Made by a program: the position numbers and the translations under genes. Shown here one piece after another: positions 8,201 through 17,981 of a DNA stretch of 64,000 nucleotides (within the stretch, counting starts at the first letter, position 1; each line of letters opens with the position of its first letter). The notes beneath the pieces are model-generated. The model had not been told where the DNA came from. It saw only the letters and a program-made list of their open reading frames with translations, and ran no database searches. This DNA is from Shewanella marinintestina (GTDB lineage Bacteria; Pseudomonadota; Gammaproteobacteria; Enterobacterales; Shewanellaceae), in assembly GCF_023283845.1 (NCBI RefSeq), contig NZ_JAKILC010000013.1, positions 1 to 64,000 of the forward strand, in the 5' to 3' direction.

Positions 8201-10000
8201 ATGAGCATACCTTTTACTAATCCGTTACCGATCCCAGTACTCGGATTCTGTGCCTACAGCGGCACAGGCAAGACCACATTATTAAAGCAATTAATCCCAG
8301 AGCTTAATCGCCGTGGTGTGCGACTCGCAGTCATTAAGCATGCTCATCATAACTTCGATGTCGATATTCCAGGCAAAGACAGCTACGAAATGCGCAAAGC
8401 TGGCGCAAAGCAGATGCTAGTTGCCTCTCATGTGCGCTGGGCGTTAATGACTGAAGATGCCAAAGACGGCGACCCTGAGTTACCGCATTTGCTAAAACAG
8501 ATCGAAGCCGACAAGGTTGATATCGTCCTTGTTGAAGGTTTTAAAAAGCTCGAACTTCCTAAGATAGAACTGCATCGCGCCGCACACGGCAAGCCTTTCA
8601 TCCATACTCACGACGATAACATCCAAGCGATTGCTTGCTGTGATGACACCGAATTACCGAGTGAACTGCGCCGTTTAGATATCAACAATGTAGCGCAAAT
8701 TGCCGACTACGTCGGCGAATACATTGCCACGTGGCAGCCTTGCCCTGTTGATCTGCCTATGGCGCCAACTTGTGGCTGTGAACTCGATACCAGCACTACG
8801 CTGTCAGTTCGCCAAGGTATTGATAAAATTCTTTCTTACGTAAAACCAGTAACCGCTATCGAGTCAGTTGATCTCGACGAGTTAGAAAACCGCGTACTGG
8901 CAAGCGACGCCATTTCTCCTGTGGATGTGCCGCAGCACACTAACTCAGCGATGGACGGCTACGCATTTAAGCTAAGTGATACCGCAGACGCATCATACAA
9001 GATGGTTGGCGAAGTCATGGCAGGCCACGCTTATAACGGCACCATTGCTAATGGTGAAGCCGTGCGCATCATGACAGGCGCGCCACTACCGGCAGGTGCA
9101 GACACCATTCAACTACGTGAACTTGCTAACGAGCAAGACGGCGCAGTTAGCTTTGAAGGCGACATGAGCCTAGGTCAACACGTACGCCAAGCCGGTGAAG
9201 ATATTGCTCAAGGTGCAACCGCCTTAGCCGCGCATTCTCGTCTGCATGCCGCCGAGCAAGGTTTACTAGCCTCATTAGGTTTTGGTGAGTTACCGGTATT
9301 TAAGCGTCCAAAAGTCGCCGTATTCTCAACCGGTGATGAAGTTTGCCAGCCAGGCGAGCCCCTAAAAGCCAACTGCATTTTTGACTCAAACCGCTACACC
9401 ATTAAATCAATGGCGAAAAAGCTAGGTTGTGAAGTCATTGATTTAGGCATTATTCAAGATTCTGAAGCAGCACTGGCGCAAGCGTTAAAAGATGGCGCAG
9501 CCAAAGCTGATATCGTGATCAGTTCAGGCGGTGTATCAGTCGGCGATGCCGATTACATTAAAACCGTACTAGAACAAGTTGGGCAAATTAACTTCTGGCG
9601 CATCAATATGCGTCCGGGTCGCCCACTGGCCTTTGGTCAAATCGACGATAGCTTATTCTTCGGTTTACCGGGTAACCCAGTCGCGGTAATGGTATCGTTT
9701 TTACAGTTTGTACAGCCAGCCATTCGCAAGCTTGCCGGTGAGCAAAACTGGATCCATACCATGGTGCCAGCGATTACCGACAAACCGCTACGTAGCCGCA
9801 CAGGCCGCACCGAGTTTACACGCGGCGTGTATCACTTAGCGGCAGACGGCAAGTTACATGTAACTACAACAGGTGCTCAGGGCTCAGGGATGCTTAGCTC
9901 TATGGTAAAAGGAAACTGTCTCATCGTGATAGGCGAGAAAGATGACCAGTTAAATCCAGGTGACACAGTTTATATTCAACCTTTTGCCGACCTCCTTTAA
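8201..10000 (+). CDS. moeA: MobB-MoeA fusion protein (cofactor nucleotide handling plus molybdopterin molybdotransferase)
   Basis: A 599-aa two-part protein. Residues about 10-180 match MobB, a GTP-binding partner of MobA, with P-loop AYSGTGKTT and DIVLVEGFKKLELPKIE. From about 205 on it is MoeA, which inserts molybdate or tungstate into adenylylated molybdopterin: NSAMDGYA, MTGAPLPAGAD, FSTGDEV, SSGGVSVGDADY, NMRPGRP and LPGNPVAV. In E. coli these are separate proteins; here MobA, MobB and MoeA activities sit side by side. The start follows AGAGGTG closely. The moaA start is 21 bp past the stop. There is no sign of frameshift, and the join is a single open frame. Confidence 0.93.
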   Translation: MSIPFTNPLPIPVLGFCAYSGTGKTTLLKQLIPELNRRGVRLAVIKHAHHNFDVDIPGKDSYEMRKAGAKQMLVASHVRWALMTEDAKDGDPELPHLLKQIEADKVDIVLVEGFKKLELPKIELHRAAHGKPFIHTHDDNIQAIACCDDTELPSELRRLDINNVAQIADYVGEYIATWQPCPVDLPMAPTCGCELDTSTTLSVRQGIDKILSYVKPVTAIESVDLDELENRVLASDAISPVDVPQHTNSAMDGYAFKLSDTADASYKMVGEVMAGHAYNGTIANGEAVRIMTGAPLPAGADTIQLRELANEQDGAVSFEGDMSLGQHVRQAGEDIAQGATALAAHSRLHAAEQGLLASLGFGELPVFKRPKVAVFSTGDEVCQPGEPLKANCIFDSNRYTIKSMAKKLGCEVIDLGIIQDSEAALAQALKDGAAKADIVISSGGVSVGDADYIKTVLEQVGQINFWRINMRPGRPLAFGQIDDSLFFGLPGNPVAVMVSFLQFVQPAIRKLAGEQNWIHTMVPAITDKPLRSRTGRTEFTRGVYHLAADGKLHVTTTGAQGSGMLSSMVKGNCLIVIGEKDDQLNPGDTVYIQPFADLL

Positions 10001-10021
10001 GAGGTCATGTAGGTAGCCAGT

Positions 10022-11008
10022 ATGAGTTTGATCGTTGACACTTTTGGTCGCACGGTAGAATACCTGCGCCTTTCAGTCACTGACCGCTGTGATTTTCGCT
10101 GCGTGTATTGCATGAGCGAAGATCCGTGCTTTTTAAGCCGAGAACATGTTCTTAGTCTTGAAGAGTTAGCTTGGGTCGCACAAGCCTTTACCGAATTAGG
10201 TGTAAAGAAAATCCGCCTAACCGGTGGTGAGCCCTTAGTGCGCACCGACTGCGATCAATTGGTCAAACTACTGGGTAAACTCCCCGGACTTGAAGAGTTG
10301 TCGATGACCACCAACGGCTCGCGTTTAACCCGCTTCGCCGCAGAGATGCACGACTCAGGCTTAAATCGACTCAATATTAGTCTCGACACTCTAAAACCAG
10401 ACCTGTTCACCAGCTTAACCCGCAACGGTAAAGTCGACCGCGTCATCGCCGGCATCGACGCCGCCATCGCCGCAGGTTTTAAGAAGATTAAAATCAACGC
10501 AGTGATTTTGCGTGGTCAAAACGATGATGAAGTCTTAGATCTCATTGAGTTTTGCCGCGAACGCGACCTCGACATTGCCTTTATCGAAGAGATGCCATTA
10601 GGCGTCATCGATGAGCGCAAGCGCAGCCGCCACTGCAGCAGCAAAGAAATTCAAGACATCATCAGCGAGCGTTATGAGCTTATTCAGTCAAACCGCCGCA
10701 CAGGTGGCCCAGCGCGCTACTTCACCATGCCGGGCAGCGACATCCATGTAGGATTTATCTCGCCCCACAGCAACAACTTCTGCCACGAATGCAACCGCGT
10801 CCGCGTCACCGTAGAAGGCAGATTGTTATTGTGTTTAGGCAATGAAAACTCGGTAGATTTAAAAGCGATACTGCGCGAATTCCCCGGCGACATTGAAAAG
10901 CTAAAAGTGGCGATTCTAGACGGCATTCAACACAAGCCAAAAGAACACCATTTTGACCCAAATGGGGAAACACAGATCTTGCGGTTTATGAATGCAACTG
11001 GTGGTTGA
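10022..11008 (+). CDS. moaA: GTP 3',8-cyclase MoaA (first paralogue)
   Basis: Radical SAM enzyme for the first step of molybdopterin synthesis from GTP. The 328-aa protein has the N-terminal cluster motif CDFRCVYC, the SAM-site RLTGGEPLVR, a C-terminal second cluster CHECNRVRVTVEGRLLLC, and the terminal Gly-Gly (ATGG) needed for activity in the family. It looks fully functional. A second MoaA is encoded at 26397-27377. This copy sits with tungstate transport genes and has no Moco-riboswitch-like leader, so it may serve under other conditions. Confidence 0.93.
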   Translation: MSLIVDTFGRTVEYLRLSVTDRCDFRCVYCMSEDPCFLSREHVLSLEELAWVAQAFTELGVKKIRLTGGEPLVRTDCDQLVKLLGKLPGLEELSMTTNGSRLTRFAAEMHDSGLNRLNISLDTLKPDLFTSLTRNGKVDRVIAGIDAAIAAGFKKIKINAVILRGQNDDEVLDLIEFCRERDLDIAFIEEMPLGVIDERKRSRHCSSKEIQDIISERYELIQSNRRTGGPARYFTMPGSDIHVGFISPHSNNFCHECNRVRVTVEGRLLLCLGNENSVDLKAILREFPGDIEKLKVAILDGIQHKPKEHHFDPNGETQILRFMNATGG

Positions 11009-11103
11009 GTTAACTGTTGCTTGAACAGTTTCTTCTTCGCTTGTTGGTGGTCTGGTGTTTTCTGTCACCACAGTGGTTGACTGTTAGCTTGAGCTACATA
11101 CAC

Positions 11104-11129
11104 AAAACCCGACATTTACGTCGGGTTTT
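11104..11129. terminator. Bidirectional terminator between moaA and the HEPN gene
   Basis: AAAACCCGAC at 11104-11113 and GTCGGGTTTT at 11120-11129 form a perfect 10-bp stem with a 6-nt loop and T runs on both strands. It lies between converging genes. Confidence 0.85.
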
Positions 11130-11186
11130 GTTTTATTATAATGTACATCAGCTACTGAAGAAATTAGCTCTAAGTGGATGCGCTTG

Positions 11187-12014
11187 CTACATTTTACCTT
11201 CGTAGATTTTCTTGGCTTTAGTAGCTCTATCCAGCCTTCGATGCACAAGTGAAACCAAAGATAATATGTCCAAGGCATCAATTTCCTCAATACTCCACGT
11301 AATTTTGGGAGCGTGTGCGGTCGTATTTCGGAATGTTCCAAATAGGCCCTTAAGTAAATTCATAAACCCTTTCTGTTCACTTTTCTCACTTTCTGATTGC
11401 AATGAGTTTAGAGCTAAATGGGGTACACCTTTAAATGAAAAAGCTTCATCAACTAGGTTGGCCCCATCAGACTGGAGATCTGTTAGATTTCTAATTTTAT
11501 CAGCGACACTTTTCGTTGCTTCAAAGACAGTATGAAAGTAGTTGTCTACTAATAACTCTTCTTTGCAGTACTTCAGAACATCAGGATGAACATTTCTAGT
11601 TACCAAATGCTCTTTTAACTTACTTGCTCTAGCTGCTGCCTCACTTATTGTATTGGATCTCTTCACATATCCAACCTTTCCATCATCACCAAGATGTAAG
11701 CCTGAAAAACTTAATATCTGATTGATTTTGTATTTAGTATCGTTAAACCATTCTAAATTGTCATAATGTCTTGCTGGATTCATAGCATTTTGTACAAAAA
11801 CGATTACATTATTTGCACAGCGATCCTTTTCCTGTCTATTTGCTAAAGCTGAGTTGAGCCTTTTCCACTTTGTATTATATGAATCGATATCTTCAATATT
11901 AGATTCGTATAATACCTTTGCTATTTCTGCACCAGTAAATCCATTTTCAGTTTCACCAAGAACCTTAGATAAGGACTCGATAACACTGAAATCTAATTTC
12001 TCGATTGCTGCCAT
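11187..12014 (-). CDS. HEPN-domain protein of the Ymh (TIGR02391) type, possible defence effector
   Basis: A 275-aa protein of unknown function. The C-terminal half (about 125-265) resembles the Ymh family, part of the HEPN superfamily, and shows the R-x4-H signature RNTTAH at about 229-234, the nuclease motif of many HEPN RNases. The N-terminal half (about 1-110) is unassigned. The start has AAGGGATATT just ahead of ATG. The gene is more AT-rich than its neighbours and lies between the moaA operon and mutM next to repeated non-coding DNA, which suggests recent acquisition. Such proteins often act in abortive infection, but there is no obvious antitoxin partner here. Function is inferred. Confidence 0.65.
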   Translation of the reverse strand: MAAIEKLDFSVIESLSKVLGETENGFTGAEIAKVLYESNIEDIDSYNTKWKRLNSALANRQEKDRCANNVIVFVQNAMNPARHYDNLEWFNDTKYKINQILSFSGLHLGDDGKVGYVKRSNTISEAAARASKLKEHLVTRNVHPDVLKYCKEELLVDNYFHTVFEATKSVADKIRNLTDLQSDGANLVDEAFSFKGVPHLALNSLQSESEKSEQKGFMNLLKGLFGTFRNTTAHAPKITWSIEEIDALDILSLVSLVHRRLDRATKAKKIYEGKM

Positions 12015-12311
12015 AATATCCCTTGAAAAATGTAACGGTTTATTGAACTACAGAGCAGATAATATTGTTATCGGTGATGCTTTTTTCAATATTACTAGTA
12101 TATCTTGAGGGTGTCCTTATTTCGAATATAACCCATTGTTTTCAAAGTTCACATCAAATCTATTCGATTATTATTGATACATATTAATGTGTGCATGGAA
12201 GGGCAATTACAACAGCTTAACTGTTTCGATTTCAGTAACTAATATCCCCATAAATCACTGCATCCATGAGGTGCAGCTAATTGCCTGCGGCAAGCGTATG
12301 TGCAGATACTG

Positions 12312-12377
12312 CCGTGACACGCTGCAAGTCCATCCCTGGAGGCTCGACCATGACATCCATGTCATGGATGGTCACGG
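12312..12377. repeat. Nested palindrome, probable dispersed intergenic repeat
   Basis: CCGTGAC (12312-12318) pairs with GTCACGG (12371-12377), and inside it CCATGACAT (12348-12356) pairs with ATGTCATGG (12359-12367). It would fold as one long hairpin. The style resembles palindromic intergenic repeats common in Shewanella genomes, but copy number cannot be judged from one window. The surrounding 12015-12470 holds no convincing gene. Confidence 0.5.
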
Positions 12378-12474
12378 CCGCATCTACACCTGATTTGAAA
12401 AGCACAACCTTCCAACCTCTGCGTTAGACCTATAAAAAGACAAAGAAAAAGAAAAGACCAACAACTCAAAGGTT

Positions 12475-12777
12475 ACAGAAAACACCAATTCCCCCATCGA
12501 AGTTGCCGAAGTCATTGAAGAACAATCGTGTGAGCGAGGCATGGATGCCGAGGTAGCCTTAGGTGAGCCATGGATGGCGAATATGAGGCGATAGCGATTT
12601 TCGAAAATGACTGAGGATCAACAACTTCGTTAGGGGCGGCAGGGGTGATCCAAGAGGGGATTGCTGTTGATCCCCTCTTGGCCGAGTGTGAGCTGGAAGC
12701 TCACGACCTTTATCAAGCGCAGCTTGATTGCTTAAGTTGTTAGACGAAGTCTAACTTAAAACTCAGGCGTAGCCTGA
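12475..12777. repeat. 255-bp direct repeat, copy A, with palindrome string
   Basis: From ACAGAAAACACCAA at 12475 to about 12729 the sequence is nearly identical to 13167-13421. It contains a perfect 12-bp stem CCAAGAGGGGAT/ATCCCCTCTTGG (12650-12681) and then short palindromes with 3-nt loops: GTGAGCT-gga-AGCTCAC (12688-12704), ATCAAGC-gca-GCTTGAT (12712-12728), GTTAGAC-gaa-GTCTAAC (12739-12755) and TCAGGC-gta-GCCTGA (12763-12777). No coding frame fits it. Confidence 0.85.
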
Positions 12778-12793
12778 TAGGCCAAAAAACTCG

Positions 12794-13048
12794 TTACTCG
12801 AACATTTGATGACTCTTGATCAAAGTACACGACGGATCATCTTCGCGTTTATTGATATTAACCAACTGGTAAGCAGCCTTAATCTCTTTACCAATTTGCT
12901 GGTTTACCGATTCAACACCACTAGCCTCAACAGCCTTAAGGTAAGCCTGCATCAATTCACGGTCATTCTGAATGATCAAAAAAATCTCGTTAGATAACTT
13001 CTTATTTAGCTTCTGCACAGCCAATTGAGCAATTTCTTTAGGTAACAT
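12794..13048 (-). CDS. Small hypothetical protein between the direct repeats
   Basis: An 84-aa ORF. ATG at 13048 has GAAGAG upstream; an in-frame TTG at 13063 is less likely. The product is helical and charged with no signal peptide or cysteine cluster: it starts MLPKEIAQLAVQKLNKKL, and the one Cys is near the end. I do not recognise it. It is bracketed by two copies of a 255-bp non-coding repeat, so it may travel as cargo of a repeat-bounded cassette. A small antitoxin-like or regulatory protein is possible but nothing visible proves it. Confidence 0.5.
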   Translation of the reverse strand: MLPKEIAQLAVQKLNKKLSNEIFLIIQNDRELMQAYLKAVEASGVESVNQQIGKEIKAAYQLVNINKREDDPSCTLIKSHQMFE

Positions 13049-13166
13049 GATTATTCTCTTCAAGTATCAGCTAGATCGCTGATTTCATAGTTATTAAGCG
13101 ACTATACACCGAAAAATATGAAATGAGTTAGCAAGCTAGAAGAGCAATAACATTAACTCAGAAGCC

Positions 13167-13588
13167 ACAGAAAACACCAACTCCCCATTGAAGTTGCCGA
13201 AGTCATTGAAGAACAATCGCGTGAGCGAGGCATGGATGCCGAGGTAGCCTTAGGTGAGCCATGGATGGCGAATATGAGGCGATAGCGATTTTCGAAAATG
13301 ACTGAGGATCAACAACTTCGTTAGGGGCGGCAGGGGTGATCCAAGAGGGGATTGCTGTTGATCCCCTCTTGGCCGAGTGTGAGCTGGAAGCTCACGACCT
13401 TTATCAAGCGCAGCTTGATTGCCTTTAGCTCAGGCGCAGCCTGACGGAATTATCAAACGAAGTTTGATTGCTTAAGTTGTTAGACGAAGTCTAACTTAGA
13501 AGTCAGGCATCGCCTGATAAGAACCAATTGTTAGACAACGTCTAACCCACCACCCCAAGCGGTAGCTTGAAACCAACCATTTGTGGTT
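13167..13588. repeat. 255-bp direct repeat, copy B, with extended palindrome string
   Basis: The first 255 bp repeat copy A. It carries the same 12-bp stem (13341-13372) and palindromes at 13379-13395 and 13403-13419, then more with the same 3-nt-loop design: TCAGGC-gca-GCCTGA (13430-13444), ATCAAAC-gaa-GTTTGAT (13452-13468), GTTAGAC-gaa-GTCTAAC (13479-13495), TCAGGC-atc-GCCTGA (13503-13517), GTTAGAC-aac-GTCTAAC (13530-13546), then CAAGC-ggta-GCTTG (13556-13569) and AACCA...TGGTT (13571-13588). Relative to copy A two extra palindromes (about 48 bp) are present, so units are gained or lost as modules. Confidence 0.85.
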
Positions 13589-13646
13589 AAACCAACTTGC
13601 AGATACACTTATAAAATAACCACTCATACAAACAACCACATAAACA

Positions 13647-14099
13647 ATGGCACTCTCACGTAAAAAGTGGAACACCATCATTATCGTCGCCTCCGTGCTG
13701 ATGATCTCCGTGCTGACTGTGATTGAAAAAAACAGCCAACAAACACCACTGCATACCCAAGCCCTATTTGATAAAGCGGCGCCATTATCACAACTACAAT
13801 ATGCTGAGCATTGGTTGCAGAAACGCCAATCTGGCTGGCAATGCAGTAGCAATGTGCTCAACTGCTTAGAGTGGGCTAACGCTTGGCAGCAAGTACATAT
13901 CTCCGCACTAACCGATAAACCAGAAACGGCAGGTGAACCGATAGAGTTAGTGATTCAAGTGGATGATCTCGATGATGCGCAGCTGTGGGTATTGTTTCAA
14001 CAACAAGGTTTATTAAAGTCGCCCGCAGGCAACTGGTATCAAGTGCCACCCAGTCTACGCGAAGCACTCAAACCGATTATTCGCGCGCAAGTAAACTGA
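13647..14099 (+). CDS. Hypothetical membrane-anchored protein
   Basis: A 150-aa protein with a basic N-terminus (MALSRKKW) followed by one hydrophobic segment (about 9-26), then a soluble domain of about 120 residues that would face the periplasm. It has a possible disulfide pair (the Cys residues in WQCSSNVLNCLEW). I do not recognise a family; such proteins upstream of mutM seem typical of Shewanella. It is 69 bp before mutM on the same strand and may be co-transcribed. Confidence 0.7.
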   Translation: MALSRKKWNTIIIVASVLMISVLTVIEKNSQQTPLHTQALFDKAAPLSQLQYAEHWLQKRQSGWQCSSNVLNCLEWANAWQQVHISALTDKPETAGEPIELVIQVDDLDDAQLWVLFQQQGLLKSPAGNWYQVPPSLREALKPIIRAQVN

Positions 14100-14168
14100 T
14101 CACGCTAAATACTCGTAATGGCAGTTATCAATAGCAGCATAGAAAAATAACAACAAGAGAGAATATAA

Positions 14169-14984
14169 ATGCCGGAACTTCCCGAAGTTGAAGTCACTCG
14201 CCAAGGTGTATCACCTTATCTAATTGATAACCAAGTCACCGACTTAATTGTGCGTAATCCGTCACTGCGTTGGCCGGTACCTGAAATTGCTAAGCAGATT
14301 GTTGGTCAAACCATACGAAATGTACGCCGCCGCGCTAAATACTTACTTATCGACACTGATGCCGGTACCACTATTGTCCATTTAGGCATGTCGGGTAGCC
14401 TGCGTATTTTGCCTGCTTCAACCCCGGTTGAAAAACACGACCATATCGATTTAGTGCTCGCTAGCGGCAAAGCACTGCGCTACAACGATCCAAGACGCTT
14501 CGGCGCCTGGCTCTGGTGCGAGTTACCGGAACAAGCACACCCATTATTAGCTAAATTAGGCCCTGAACCGCTGACTGACGCCTTTAATGCCCCATACCTA
14601 TTAGAGAGTTTGGCTAACAAGAAAAAGGCCATCAAGCTGTGTTTAATGGACAATCACATTGTGGTTGGTGTAGGGAATATTTATGCCAATGAAGCGCTAT
14701 TTGCGGCAGGGATTCATCCGCAAGCAGAAGCAGGCAAAGTCGATGCGGAGCGGATTGAGATTTTAGTCGCTGAAGTGAAGCAGATCCTTGCTGGTGCGAT
14801 CAAACAAGGCGGCACCACCCTTAAAGACTTTACCAATGCCGATGGTAAACCGGGATACTTTGCGCAAAAGCTGCACGTTTATGGCCGTGGCGGTGAAACC
14901 TGTACTCAATGTGGCCATCTACTCAGTGAAATTAAGCTTGGCCAACGGGCGACGGTGTTCTGTAGTTTATGCCAGCAAAAATAA
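14169..14984 (+). CDS. mutM: Formamidopyrimidine-DNA glycosylase MutM (Fpg)
   Basis: Removes 8-oxoguanine and other oxidised purines from DNA and cleaves the abasic site. The 271-aa protein begins MPELPEVE, with catalytic Pro next to the initiator Met and the conserved Glu. It has the helix-two-turn-helix with [10 protein letters not shown] and the C-terminal zinc finger CTQCGHLL...CSLCQQK. Length is typical. It converges with the TVP38 family gene, whose stop is about 38 bp away. Confidence 0.96.
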   Translation: MPELPEVEVTRQGVSPYLIDNQVTDLIVRNPSLRWPVPEIAKQIVGQTIRNVRRRAKYLLIDTDAGTTIVHLGMSGSLRILPASTPVEKHDHIDLVLASGKALRYNDPRRFGAWLWCELPEQAHPLLAKLGPEPLTDAFNAPYLLESLANKKKAIKLCLMDNHIVVGVGNIYANEALFAAGIHPQAEAGKVDAERIEILVAEVKQILAGAIKQGGTTLKDFTNADGKPGYFAQKLHVYGRGGETCTQCGHLLSEIKLGQRATVFCSLCQQK

Positions 14985-15022
14985 CCCGCTAGCGCATATC
15001 AAGTTACAATGGTTAAGCGAGA

Positions 15023-15694
15023 TTACTTCTCTTCTATGATCTCGCTTATCTGCTGCCTTAAGCGAGTTTTATACAAGTAAAAGGCGATGATTGAGGCACA
15101 CACAAATAATCCCGCGCTGATTAGTAAACTGGTATTGTCTGACAGTCCAAGTCCTGCTCCAGCAAAACTAAACACCATCATTTGCGGAATAAAACCGATA
15201 CCACTGCCAGTAAAAAAGCGCCAAGCACTAATGTGAGTTGAACCCGCAGCCAGATTGGTCAGAAAATTGCTGCTCAGCGGCAAAATACGGATCATAATCA
15301 TCTTCAATATCGTGCGCTGAACAATTAAATTCTCTAGGCGAGTCAACTTAGATTGAAAGCGTTTTTTTAAGCTATCCCTAAACACAAATCGAGCAAAATA
15401 GAAGGTAAGAACGCAGCCTAGTAGCGCCGATAAGCTCCCCACTAGCGCGCCTTTTATCCCGCCAAGTGCAAAACCAAAAGCAAAAGCCATAAACTGCCTT
15501 GGCCCACCAACACTGGTATAAGCCGCGCCAATAAAAAATAGCACCACAAGGCCCTTATCACCCTGCTCAGCTAAATAATCGGCAATCCAATTACTATCAG
15601 CAACCGTTGCAAATGCGCCTTGTTGAAACGCGTAGATAACCAGCGATAGCACGGTAATAACTGACAATATTTTCGCAAAACGCTTCATACCCAA
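15023..15694 (-). CDS. TVP38/TMEM64 (DedA-like) membrane protein
   Basis: A 223-aa inner-membrane protein with about five hydrophobic segments. The central region carries the SNARE-associated/VTT signature: GGPRQFMAFAFGFALGG, then the re-entrant motif RILPLSSNFLTNLAAG. Family members are implicated in lipid scrambling or transport in the membrane; the bacterial role is not settled. It is a single gene, with the wzi-like gene about 100 bp upstream on the same strand behind a strong terminator. Confidence 0.8.
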   Translation of the reverse strand: MGMKRFAKILSVITVLSLVIYAFQQGAFATVADSNWIADYLAEQGDKGLVVLFFIGAAYTSVGGPRQFMAFAFGFALGGIKGALVGSLSALLGCVLTFYFARFVFRDSLKKRFQSKLTRLENLIVQRTILKMIMIRILPLSSNFLTNLAAGSTHISAWRFFTGSGIGFIPQMMVFSFAGAGLGLSDNTSLLISAGLFVCASIIAFYLYKTRLRQQISEIIEEK

Positions 15695-15749
15695 TCCGCA
15701 ATCATTGTTTAAACGCCCAAGCTGTCCAGATCTAGTATCAGCAGCAGTA

Positions 15750-15779
15750 AAAAAGCCAACGTATCAACGTTGGCTTTTT
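15750..15779 (-). terminator. Terminator of the Wzi-like gene
   Basis: AAAAAGCCAACGT (15750-15762) and ACGTTGGCTTTTT (15767-15779) form a 13-bp stem with a 4-nt loop; T runs on both strands. It lies just after the stop at 15797 (minus strand). Confidence 0.85.
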
Positions 15780-15796
15780 CAATGCTAAGAGGTTAA

Positions 15797-17296
15797 TTAA
15801 AACTTATATTCGTATGTACCGAATACCGTTGCATTGGTGTCACTTTCTTGTACCTCAAACTCTGATTGAGATACTGTGCCACCCACACTCATCATGCCGT
15901 ACCAAATAGGCATTCGATAGCTCAGCTCTAACATCAACAAGTCCTCTTTAAGAGGTTGTGGCGCCCAGCCGTGAGTAGGGCTTTTGCCGTCTTTGTTTAG
16001 CTGTGCATAACGTAGTAACGAGGTAAAACCTTTACTATTGGCAAACTGGCCTATTAACCCTAACACGTAGACATTCGCGTCACTGTCGTAAGTGCTGCCT
16101 AGTGCGCGACCGTAGTAACGTGAACCACTTCTATACGTTGAGTGCTCATAAAAACAGTTGAAGGCGTTTTCATCTTCGCCACAGAACACCATGGTATCAG
16201 TGTATTCGAGGAACAACTTATACTGCTGACCGTCGAAGTTAAAACGTGTATCAGCACCAAACATTGAGCCACAATCTACGATATCCCAAGGGGCAGAGCT
16301 CTTAGCGTCTTCACAAGTTCTTTGGTAATAAACCCCAAACGGCACGTTGTACCAAGTGTCGCTAAAGCGAATATCATAACCCGCAATTTGGTTACCATAG
16401 TTAGAACAACCGAATTCATCTACGTTATCCGCGCGACAATCGCGTTGACCCGTAATAGACTTAAACGCACTGTCCCAAGTACATTCTTGGCCTTCACCAC
16501 AAAACTGTGTAGTCCATGACACGCCCATTTCTAATTGCTTAAACGGGCGGATTGAACCTCTAAAGTTCCACAGTAGTGCATTAGGAGCATAGCGCTCCTC
16601 TTCAAACATGCTGATGCCAGCACTCAAAGTCCATGGGCCTAACCACGACAACCAAGGTGTTTCAAATGCTTGCGCATTATTGCGGCTCAGCATCAATGAT
16701 GGCATTGGCCTAGCGTTATTTGACTTGTGCAGTGACGAGTCAAAACCTGGGCCCCACCACTGTTCAACAGTGCCGGCGGTAAACATCCAATTACCCAGTG
16801 CCATAGCAAGATATGAATCGTCAAAACGGAATTCTTTATCGTCTAACGGATCATAGTTGGCTGATGCTGAGATCTTGTAAGCAAAACGGTCACCTAGATA
16901 TTCATAAGAGGCCGTTGCTTCGCCTTGTTCGCGATAGTCTGAACCAAAATGTTGAAAACGTGCAGGGTCGCTAGCGGCAGCAAGCTTAATACTGGCATTG
17001 CCACGATTATCGATAGCATTACGGTAATAAAAGTTCACCCGCGAAAAAGCATCAACCAGCGCTGGCGTTAACGTTGATGGCTCTACCTTGGCTAAGTCAC
17101 CGCCAATACCAGACCACATCAATGGATAAGTATTAACAGGTACTGTGATCACACCGGCATCGGCCAGTGCTTGAATATCGGCACGCAAATAGATATCAGA
17201 AGTATCAACCCATGGCGCTGCAGCAGCCATGCTTGAAAACATCAGTGTTGCAGCAGGTAATGTTTGCAGCGTTTTCACTTTAATAAACTTCAACAT
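15797..17296 (-). CDS. Wzi-family outer-membrane beta-barrel protein (capsule assembly type)
   Basis: A 499-aa protein with a signal peptide ending in SSMAAAAPW, an N-terminal soluble stretch (IQALADAGVITVPVNTYPLMWSG style), then alternating hydrophobic/polar strands rich in Trp and Tyr to a C-terminal aromatic (YEYKF), as in outer-membrane barrels. The motif VEQWWGPGFDSSL is typical of the Wzi capsule-assembly family, which anchors surface polysaccharide in E. coli. No capsule genes are adjacent, so the substrate is unclear. Unusually for a barrel it has several Cys residues in loops. It ends 7 bp after coaD's stop region on the same strand and could share its transcript. Confidence 0.75.
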   Translation of the reverse strand: MLKFIKVKTLQTLPAATLMFSSMAAAAPWVDTSDIYLRADIQALADAGVITVPVNTYPLMWSGIGGDLAKVEPSTLTPALVDAFSRVNFYYRNAIDNRGNASIKLAAASDPARFQHFGSDYREQGEATASYEYLGDRFAYKISASANYDPLDDKEFRFDDSYLAMALGNWMFTAGTVEQWWGPGFDSSLHKSNNARPMPSLMLSRNNAQAFETPWLSWLGPWTLSAGISMFEEERYAPNALLWNFRGSIRPFKQLEMGVSWTTQFCGEGQECTWDSAFKSITGQRDCRADNVDEFGCSNYGNQIAGYDIRFSDTWYNVPFGVYYQRTCEDAKSSAPWDIVDCGSMFGADTRFNFDGQQYKLFLEYTDTMVFCGEDENAFNCFYEHSTYRSGSRYYGRALGSTYDSDANVYVLGLIGQFANSKGFTSLLRYAQLNKDGKSPTHGWAPQPLKEDLLMLELSYRMPIWYGMMSVGGTVSQSEFEVQESDTNATVFGTYEYKF

Positions 17297-17302
17297 GGGT
17301 CG

Positions 17303-17891
<589 letters not shown>

Positions 17892-17981
17892 GTGAATCCA
17901 AAAGCAGATATTAGTAAGATGAATTAATACAGATTTAGCTTAGCGGTTAAAATTAGCTAACATTCAGCTTACATCTACGGC

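Noticed and set aside
12187..12393. 68-aa plus-strand open frame
   Set aside because: No ribosome site, and it runs through a nested palindromic repeat; probably non-coding.
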